11,869 nt of DNA from Methylococcaceae bacterium (GTDB lineage Bacteria > Pseudomonadota > Gammaproteobacteria > Methylococcales > Methylomonadaceae). The stretch covers positions 1-11,869 of the forward strand of contig CANNLO010000128.1 in assembly GCA_947505055.1 (NCBI GenBank), written 5' to 3'. The notes beneath the pieces were generated by a model. That model was not told where the DNA came from and searched no databases. It saw only the letters and a list, made by a program, of their open reading frames with translations. A program made the translations under genes and the position numbers. This document shows, one piece after another, positions 5,571-11,869 of the stretch (positions are counted from its first letter, which is position 1; the number at the start of each line of letters is the position of its first letter).

Positions 5571-7592
5571 TCACTGCTCGACTGTCGCAACTTCCGGTTT
5601 TATTTTAATCGGCAACAGCATTGAACCGGTTGCCATTTCAATCACGGGCAATTTAACGTTATCATCCTTTAGCGCCCACTTGGCGTAGCGGTTGTTGAGT
5701 TTTCTATAGTTCAGGCCTGCGGTTACGATTAACGGCCCTTTTGCATCATCCGGCACTTTGAACGAAAAGCTGGTTACATCGGTTCCACCGGAAGGAATAA
5801 TGCGTTTAAAACTGTCACCGACCATGTTAAATAAATCGTGTCGCCATACTGCATTACCGGTTCGGTCTATCGGTATCGATTTATAAAAATACGCCCCCGC
5901 GTCAACGTTGTTGTCCTGCTCCAGATAACCTGATTCGTAAATCTTGCGGCCCTGCCCGTCCTTCACCAAAAAATGTATCCACGCCTCATTAATATCGGTG
6001 GTGCCGCCCGGAAAAGCATGCCCAACCTGGGCATTGGTCACCGCAACTTTGAGGGTGACATTTTCTCCCAGATAGAAATAACTTGGCGCCTCGGTCGATG
6101 CTATCAGTTTAGGATCAACATATCTGGCGCTTTCCGTGGCATCCTGACGATTCGGCCTGTCTATGCTGATACGCATCTGATCTGATGTCAAAAACTGGCG
6201 AGTACGCTCTAACTGGGCTTTATTGTTAGTAACCCAGGGAATCGCAGTGTTACCACCCAGATTAAAATGCGTTTTAATCTGCCCCTCTTGATTTGCGGAA
6301 GGATCCTTACCTGCCTGTTGCGGAAAATGACAATCCTGACAACGCCGCTGCTGAGCATGCGCGAAAGTTTGCCGGGTTTGGCCGGAATAAGGGCCGTTTA
6401 ACCAGGCGGTATAGTCATCCTGCATTTTTACCCAGCCCCACGCATTAAAATCCTTGTCCATAAACTGGGCATGACAGGTCGCACAAATCTCCGATGTTGC
6501 CAAAACATCCCGCGCCAGATCTGTCTTGTGCTGTTCGGGCTTTAGTCGAATCAACAGATTGTGTATGAAGGTAGGCAAAGCTTGCTGCGAACCCTCAAAC
6601 AGATAGGGCACAGGCGGTTTAAACCGAAAACTCGCAACCCCTTTAACATGTTCAACACGGTCAATGCCATGACAGCTCATGCAACTGACACCTTCCTGCA
6701 GATGCCCCGGTGTATCAAGCTTACCGCCCTTGGTTAACTGTCCGCTCAATAATGCAGCAGGGGCATGACAGCCCTCGCAGTAACGGGTCGCTTCCATGCC
6801 TTTTTTCTCTGAAAGCAACTTAATATTGGTTTGATAGGTTTTATCGGAACCCGCCTGAGAGTGGATAGACGCTTTCCATTGTTCAGCAATCTCCTGATGA
6901 CAGCTTGCACAACGCTCTGAACTTCCCAAGCGCTTGGCATCAAGGAATCCACCGGTGCTGGTTTCGGTTTGGCTGGGTCGAAAAGGATGATCTCCATAGG
7001 CATAGACATAGGGCTCAACCACTGCCGTATCTTTGAACGGATTTTCCCTTGCCTGGTAAAGGCCTGTTGCAATAAGCACTATTAGCATGCTCGCAAAAAA
7101 AACCTGCGTTATGATTTTAAACAGACCACCTGATAATGAGGGAAAACGGTTTGGCTCACTTTTTTTTCTCCTGTCCGACAAAGACCAGACATGAAAGGCA
7201 ATATGTAAGGCTAGCAAAATCAGAATAATCGTAGCCAACCAAATATGCGCCTGAAAAATCCACCGCTGCGCTTCCGCTTGACCTTCCATAGCAATGTAGA
7301 TGCCTGAACCGGCAATCGCCAGGAATGCCAGCGCAGATAATAATCCTGAAAACGATATCCACGGGCGTCGCAAACCGATTGTCCTACGAAAATGCACGAT
7401 GATATAGGGCGCCAATAGTACCGTGACAATTATCCCTATCAAGGTATGAATCAGGTAGATCCATTGTTCAAATACCGAAAGCTCAGGCCAAAATAAACTA
7501 AAGTAACCGCTGAATATCAGCACTACAGTCAGGGCAGCCAGCGGTTTCGCCAGGTTTCGTTCGGATGTGATTTGCTTAGTTTGTTCGCTCAT
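5571..7592 (-). CDS. Cytochrome b-like membrane domain fused to a pentaheme cytochrome c
   Basis: The 673-residue product joins two electron-transfer parts. Residues 15-36, 43-67, 78-101, 111-135 and 156-179 are five hydrophobic helices. Histidines in helix 2 (H49, H67) and helix 4 (H116, H130, H134) sit where haem-b ligands lie in cytochrome b561-like and related diheme membrane proteins. The periplasmic part has five CXXCH haem-c sites at 228 (CASCH), 272 (CEGCH), 304 (CMSCH), 370 (CATCH) and 418 (CQDCH), in the loose spacing of cytochrome c554-like multiheme proteins. The C-terminal beta domain (about 500-660) has the GHAFPGG motif (524-530) seen next to haem domains in that group. The likely role is passing electrons between the quinone pool and periplasmic haems; direction and final substrate are unknown. 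It starts 29 bases after the stop of the FG-GAP/ASPIC gene, with AAGGGC as ribosome site, so the two are probably one operon. No frameshift is visible. Confidence 0.92.
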   Translation of the reverse strand: MSEQTKQITSERNLAKPLAALTVVLIFSGYFSLFWPELSVFEQWIYLIHTLIGIIVTVLLAPYIIVHFRRTIGLRRPWISFSGLLSALAFLAIAGSGIYIAMEGQAEAQRWIFQAHIWLATIILILLALHIAFHVWSLSDRRKKSEPNRFPSLSGGLFKIITQVFFASMLIVLIATGLYQARENPFKDTAVVEPYVYAYGDHPFRPSQTETSTGGFLDAKRLGSSERCASCHQEIAEQWKASIHSQAGSDKTYQTNIKLLSEKKGMEATRYCEGCHAPAALLSGQLTKGGKLDTPGHLQEGVSCMSCHGIDRVEHVKGVASFRFKPPVPYLFEGSQQALPTFIHNLLIRLKPEQHKTDLARDVLATSEICATCHAQFMDKDFNAWGWVKMQDDYTAWLNGPYSGQTRQTFAHAQQRRCQDCHFPQQAGKDPSANQEGQIKTHFNLGGNTAIPWVTNNKAQLERTRQFLTSDQMRISIDRPNRQDATESARYVDPKLIASTEAPSYFYLGENVTLKVAVTNAQVGHAFPGGTTDINEAWIHFLVKDGQGRKIYESGYLEQDNNVDAGAYFYKSIPIDRTGNAVWRHDLFNMVGDSFKRIIPSGGTDVTSFSFKVPDDAKGPLIVTAGLNYRKLNNRYAKWALKDDNVKLPVIEMATGSMLLPIKIKPEVATVEQ

Positions 7593-7621
7593 ACTTCAGC
7601 CCTTGTTCAATTTACCAACAT

Positions 7622-10600
7622 TTAACGATAAAGAATTTCCTGCGCTTCAGGGCGCCCTCTCCGAACTAAAAACTCAATAGCCTGAAAACGTATTTCACTA
7701 TCTTCCGATGCATTGTTTGCTATTTTGTTGGCATACTCGATCAAGGCATCGGCATTAAATGAAAATAGTTTGTGCGTCGCCGCATTGCGCAACAGATCTT
7801 TTTTAGCTTGGCTTATTGCGTACAACACGTTAATCGCATCCTGATCAACATCGGCCTGATAATGATTTAATACAGCTTCCCGTAAAGCTATTGGATATGT
7901 CGTATCGTTTAATAATTTTTCGGCTACACTACGATGCTCGGGGGTATTTTTAGAAGACAATATAAGCGGACAAAAAGTCTGTAACTCGACGTTGTTACTG
8001 AAACATATGCGTTCTAACTCGGTTAATTGCGGGTTCGGTGATGCTTCGGCTATTGTTATACCCGAGTGTTTCTGTTCGGTACTAGTTAAATAAACGCTCT
8101 GAAGGGCTCTAACCAACATAGACGACTCTGCCGAAAAACCTTGTTCAGACCAAGCCAGCTGAGCCGTTGACCGAAATTCTGGAGTGGTAATAACTCTTCG
8201 GAAGTCTTCCATCGACAGTGCGACTTTTTCGGTCAACAGTTGTTTAAGTGCCCACTGATTGATCGATGGCTCTTTATCCAACCATGCCTGATGCAACATC
8301 GAAAGATGCTCGGCAGGTCTCTGTGAAACAACGGCTTGAAATGCCAATGCCCGAATGCTTTCCTGTGGGACATGCGTTTGCCGTTCCAGCCATTCAGCGC
8401 CGGTATGATCCGGTATCTGCTGCCAAATAGCTATCCAGCGCTGAGTTAAATCGATGGTTGTTGCCGTTGGCGCTGAGCTGGGTGAAAATTTGTCAAAAGC
8501 ATCATGGGCAAGTTGCCTGAGTTGTTCGGAATCAAATACTGCAACTTCATCATCCTGTACCAATAAATTAGCAAATACATCCAAACGCTTTTCTATAGAT
8601 ATAGCCTCAAAGCCCTTTTTCCCCATTACAAAGTCTGTCAGTTTTTTTTCCGCAGCCTGATCGCCTAGTCGCTTTAGCGCGATAAAGCTATTCGCAATCA
8701 CCTGTGCCGCCTGGGTGTCGTCCAAAACTAGGTTTCTTAACTTGGGCAAAGCCAGACCTTGCCGAATCAATCCCAACGTGCGCACCACCTCTGCCCGCAC
8801 TGCTGAATCTGGATCATTCAGATGATCCAGTAATGAATGCACACCACGAAATCGCTCCGCATTGCCCAACGCCCGCGCAGCCGCGATGCGTACTTTGGGC
8901 TCCGGATCGTCTAGCAAGCGAATCAGAAATGGGATGGCAAGATATTTGCGATGTACCACGGCTTCTTCTTCTTGAAAGTAGTAAGCAAAGCAATTGGCAA
9001 CGGCGATTTTGACCTCAGGTTCTTTATCAGAAAACTTGCGTAACAGCCACCTTATAGAAGGTTCATCCTCATAAAGACGCAGACCTGCAATTGCGGCAAC
9101 TACATTGGAAGGTTCCGTGTCGTCGAGAGCATGGGTTAGTAAACTTAAACCTTGAGGCGTGTTTGGTTGGGACGCAGCTAGAATAACTTCTTGGCGAACC
9201 AGAGAACTATCATCTTTCGAGGCTCTGATGAGTTCAGGCCATATTTGCTCACCATGTCCTGATTGCCCTAGCATCCTGACATACCGGGCACGAATTTCGG
9301 CTTGATCAACTCCGAGCTTTAAGCGTAAACCCTGACCGAGCGTGTTAACTGCCGAAATAATGGGAAACTCCTTAATTTCATCATGATTTTCCTCAATGAC
9401 CCAGTAATGATCGGCCTGAACTGTTCTAAAAGTCTGTTTATTACCACTAGGCCACAATACGCTTATTCGGTCAATTTTGGTTTCATCTCCCAATCCGAAA
9501 ACAATTCTTTTATCGCTGTCAGACAGAAAACCCTCGCCACTAACTATTCGGCGAATCTGGCTTCCAGTCGGCGTAGTCAATTGCACTTCTGCTCCCACCC
9601 CATCTCTGTTGGATTTTGTACCGATCAGCTTCAAACCTAACCAATGCTTTTTGGGTGATTCATTAGCCAGATACTGGCCCAGATCATTATTGTGGGAAAC
9701 GTATAGATCAACATCGCCATCATTGTCGAAATCGGCAGATACGCCGCCTCTGGCCGATTGAGTGTCTTGCAGCGCAATGCCGACCGATTCCGTTACATCG
9801 GAAAAATACCCGTTACCTGCATTCAGTAAAAGTTGTTTGGGTTGTCCTTGACTAACTTTGGCTGAATCCGGATCCGGGTCCAAATGTCCTGCGGCAATAA
9901 AGACATCGTTGAAACCATCATTGTTAAAGTCCTGAATAAGCGTCGTCCAGGCGGAAAAGTTCAGGAATTGATTTGCGCCAAGGCCAATTTCCCGGGCACG
10001 ATCCTTATAACTATATTTCCCATAAGCAGCTTGTTCATTAATTAAAGCAACCGTGTTTTCCCCTGCTGTACTGGCAATAACAAGATCAATATCGCCATCG
10101 TTATCCAGATCGCCTGAAGATATGCCCCGATTACCCAATGCAGAGCGCAACCCTAAAGCCTGACCGCCCGGCTCAAAATGCTCACCATCCTTGTTCAGAT
10201 ACGAGGTATTGGAACCCGTGCCGCGATCATTGGTAACAAGCAGATCCGGGAGTCCATCACGATTAATATCTTGCCAACTTACGTCCAACGTCTTACCCTC
10301 TGAATCAGTAACACCGGCTTGCGCTGCAATTTCTTTAAACTTTAAACCGCCCAGATTCAAGTAAAGCTGATTGGGTTGCGCCTCATAAAGACTGGGATCG
10401 AAGCTATTCTTTTTTTCGCCGGTAAACTGACTATTTGCCTCAAAGGTTTTTTTTCCTTTTTTAAAATCAATAAAATTGCCGATGTAAATATCCAGTAAGC
10501 CATCGCCATTAAAGTCGGCTGCTGCAGCTGAAGTTGACCAAAACTCACTGGCAATTCCATTTTCCTGGCTAATATCAGTAAATGTTCCATTACCATTATT

Positions 10601-11146
10601 TTGGTAAAATAATCTGGCATCTTTGCCTGTCACTAATAAATCGGTGTCGCCATCATTATCAAAATCTCCGGCCAAACACCCCATGCCCCAGATTTTTTTA
10701 TCCAAACCACTTGCGGATGTCGCATCTCGAAAACCCTGTCCACTTTCATTTAAAAACAACATATTACTTTGAGACGACTGCCACCAATATTGCTTTCCAT
10801 AATAGCGGGTGTGGCCTGAACCATTGACCAGATAAAGATCAGTCCAACCATCATTATTAAAATCGGCTACACAAGCACCCGACCCCAACGTTTCATCAAT
10901 ACCAGCCAGCTGCTCATCGCCTTGTTGATGGATGAAATTCAGGCCTTGTTCTAAAGTTCTATCAACAAAAGCAGCATTTACTGAGCTTTTCGTTTGGACT
11001 AACTGCTCTGAACTAAGCGTTACTGCTGCATAAGGAAAGCCTGCAGGGATAAGCAACGGTGTTCTATAAATAATCAACCCAATTATTGATATAAAAATCA
11101 CACCAAAAAGTATTCTAAATTTATTTGCAATAAAATTTAGTAACAT
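7622..11146 (-). CDS. Membrane-anchored FG-GAP/VCBS and ASPIC/UnbV (CRTAC1-like) protein with HEAT-repeat tail
   Basis: The 1174-residue product starts with one hydrophobic helix (about 12-27) after a short basic lead, so it is an uncleaved anchor or a signal peptide; the rest should lie in the periplasm. Residues 60-495 form an integrin-alpha-like propeller with seven calcium-type DxDxDG loops at 95, 161, 211, 293, 346, 406 and 472 (for example DFNNDGWTD, DFDNDGDTD). Residues 502-586 match the ASPIC/UnbV domain (LKLIGTKSNRDGVGAEV, then VSGEGFLSDSD and ISVLWPSG). From about 610 to the end lie helical HEAT-like repeats, clearest at 697-828 (for example LIRLLDDPEPKVRIAAARAL). Family knowledge: CRTAC1-type proteins are extracytoplasmic with poorly known function, and HEAT arrays bind proteins. 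The pairing with the downstream b/c-haem protein suggests a scaffold or partner for it. Only a weak ribosome site (GGAC) precedes the ATG at 11146. The frame is intact. Confidence 0.92.
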   Translation of the reverse strand: MLLNFIANKFRILFGVIFISIIGLIIYRTPLLIPAGFPYAAVTLSSEQLVQTKSSVNAAFVDRTLEQGLNFIHQQGDEQLAGIDETLGSGACVADFNNDGWTDLYLVNGSGHTRYYGKQYWWQSSQSNMLFLNESGQGFRDATSASGLDKKIWGMGCLAGDFDNDGDTDLLVTGKDARLFYQNNGNGTFTDISQENGIASEFWSTSAAAADFNGDGLLDIYIGNFIDFKKGKKTFEANSQFTGEKKNSFDPSLYEAQPNQLYLNLGGLKFKEIAAQAGVTDSEGKTLDVSWQDINRDGLPDLLVTNDRGTGSNTSYLNKDGEHFEPGGQALGLRSALGNRGISSGDLDNDGDIDLVIASTAGENTVALINEQAAYGKYSYKDRAREIGLGANQFLNFSAWTTLIQDFNNDGFNDVFIAAGHLDPDPDSAKVSQGQPKQLLLNAGNGYFSDVTESVGIALQDTQSARGGVSADFDNDGDVDLYVSHNNDLGQYLANESPKKHWLGLKLIGTKSNRDGVGAEVQLTTPTGSQIRRIVSGEGFLSDSDKRIVFGLGDETKIDRISVLWPSGNKQTFRTVQADHYWVIEENHDEIKEFPIISAVNTLGQGLRLKLGVDQAEIRARYVRMLGQSGHGEQIWPELIRASKDDSSLVRQEVILAASQPNTPQGLSLLTHALDDTEPSNVVAAIAGLRLYEDEPSIRWLLRKFSDKEPEVKIAVANCFAYYFQEEEAVVHRKYLAIPFLIRLLDDPEPKVRIAAARALGNAERFRGVHSLLDHLNDPDSAVRAEVVRTLGLIRQGLALPKLRNLVLDDTQAAQVIANSFIALKRLGDQAAEKKLTDFVMGKKGFEAISIEKRLDVFANLLVQDDEVAVFDSEQLRQLAHDAFDKFSPSSAPTATTIDLTQRWIAIWQQIPDHTGAEWLERQTHVPQESIRALAFQAVVSQRPAEHLSMLHQAWLDKEPSINQWALKQLLTEKVALSMEDFRRVITTPEFRSTAQLAWSEQGFSAESSMLVRALQSVYLTSTEQKHSGITIAEASPNPQLTELERICFSNNVELQTFCPLILSSKNTPEHRSVAEKLLNDTTYPIALREAVLNHYQADVDQDAINVLYAISQAKKDLLRNAATHKLFSFNADALIEYANKIANNASEDSEIRFQAIEFLVRRGRPEAQEILYR

Positions 11147-11206
11147 AGATTTAAGTCCATAATAAAAAGTCTATCTGTATTTAGAGCCTAATCCATCCCT
11201 AACGGA

Positions 11207-11234
11207 ATGATAGAAAACAAACCAATACAGTCCA
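11207..11234 (-). promoter_or_regulatory. Candidate sigma-70 promoter for the FG-GAP/cytochrome operon
   Basis: On the minus strand, TGGACT (11229-11234) and TATCAT (11207-11212) are separated by 16 bases, matching 4 of 6 and 5 of 6 positions of the -35 and -10 consensus. A start near 11200 would give a leader of about 55 bases before the ATG at 11146. This is a consensus match in AT-rich DNA, so chance is a real possibility. Confidence 0.3.
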
Positions 11235-11869
11235 GCTAAAGTAATCATTTGTTTTTGGGTTGCGTCTGTATTAAGTTTTGATTAGCAAGATAAGTCAGTG
11301 GGCCAAAGCGTATAAGCTCACTATCCGATTGAAAAAGTATGGCTGAATGGTTCATTACTTATATGGCGTTGAGTGAAATCTGCTGGAGATATTAATCCAA
11401 GATGATGCCATATAAACGACTTGAATGCTGAAAAACTGATTTATTCAACAATGCCATAATTAGGCTGTATTTTTGAAGTGATTTTGGTGGACAGTCCAAC
11501 AGATGGCATCAATTTTTTTTCGCCGCAGCCTTTGCTCATAACTATTCCTAACAGGCCTATCGTCTTGAGCGACGACCATTTCTCTCACCCCTGGCAGCCG
11601 CCATTTAACATAACGTCATTTTATGCGAAGTCACACCCTATCTCAAAAAACAGGATAATTGCGTCATAGTTTACAATTTCGGGGGCTGGGCAATCATAGC
11701 CAGTGGTCTTTTAATCTTAATGACTTATGCGAAAAACTAGAATGCCAGTCATGAGCCCTCACACATAACCCGCAAACCGTTCGGCCAAGCACAAAACGTC
11801 CCTGTTTTGTCCTATGCCCTACCGGATTGCTCAGTCTTCTGTCCATCAAAAGTAATTAGTTAACGACGA
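11235..11869. other. Gene-free region upstream of the FG-GAP/cytochrome operon
   Basis: I see no convincing gene or recognisable RNA in this stretch. The only open plus-strand frame (63 codons at 11478-11669) has no ribosome site and no protein-like pattern. The stretch holds a possible IS5-like relic (11365-11455), a 9-base inverted repeat TTATATGGC/GCCATATAA (11359-11367 and 11407-11415), and a small perfect hairpin ACAAAAC-GTCCCT-GTTTTGT (11791-11810) without a T-run. I looked for common riboswitch cores on the minus strand and found none I could defend. Confidence 0.6.
11365..11455. repeat. Possible relic of an IS5/IS903-type element or derived mini-element
   Basis: Read on the minus strand, one end (11438-11455) is GGCATTGTTGAATAAATC, which differs by one base from the IS903 terminal repeat GGCTTTGTTGAATAAATC as I remember it. 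The other end (11365-11380, plus strand) is GGCGTTGAGTGAAATC, an imperfect inverted partner that needs gaps to align. The 91 bases between hold no transposase, and I see no clear target-site duplication. It could be a decayed solo end or a MITE; chance similarity at the second end is possible. Confidence 0.3.

Noticed and set aside
11478..11669. 63-codon plus-strand open frame
   Set aside because: No ribosome site, no recognisable motif, and a composition like spacer DNA.
11147..11869. Riboswitch or structured leader upstream of the FG-GAP gene
   Set aside because: A GCAAAGGC-like fragment near 11530 suggested a cyclic-di-GMP switch, but the rest of the conserved core is absent.

Overview
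The window looks like a chromosomal segment of a Gram-negative proteobacterium, most likely a gammaproteobacterium. The grounds are a PEP-CTERM-type sorting tail, a membrane-bound multiheme cytochrome c, Sec signal peptides and a REP/BIME-like palindrome with the GTAGGAGCG core common in gammaproteobacteria such as Pseudomonas. An environmental organism such as a methanotroph (Methylococcales) would fit, but that is a guess. All five protein genes lie on the minus strand, so the window reads biologically from right to left.

Right to left: 11147-11869 is a gene-free stretch with a candidate promoter and a possible relic of an IS5-type element. Next comes a tight two-gene unit with a 29-base gap. 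Its first gene (7622-11146) encodes a membrane-anchored periplasmic protein with seven calcium-binding FG-GAP/VCBS blades, an ASPIC/UnbV domain and a long HEAT-repeat tail. Its second gene (5571-7592) encodes a five-helix cytochrome-b-like membrane domain fused to a five-CXXCH multiheme cytochrome c. Together they suggest a quinone-linked periplasmic electron-transfer module with a large scaffold or binding partner; substrate unknown.

Between 4666 and 5570 is an AT-rich gene-free stretch holding a BIME-like hairpin and three copies of a 17-base motif, TGTCAG(G/T)TTTTTTTACA. Two of these copies form a perfect 20-base inverted repeat 715 bases apart. A fourth, more diverged copy lies upstream of the giant modular gene. 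The left part holds a small secreted protein with a PEP-CTERM-like tail (4009-4665), the giant secreted modular Ig-like protein with a Cys-rich C-terminal part (470-3802), and a short-spaced, signal-peptide-bearing gene that runs off the left edge (1-439).

The most interesting elements are the shared motif that appears to tie the PEP-CTERM gene and the giant surface protein into one regulon, the b-type/pentaheme fusion paired with the ASPIC-HEAT protein, and the abrupt base-composition change inside the giant gene.
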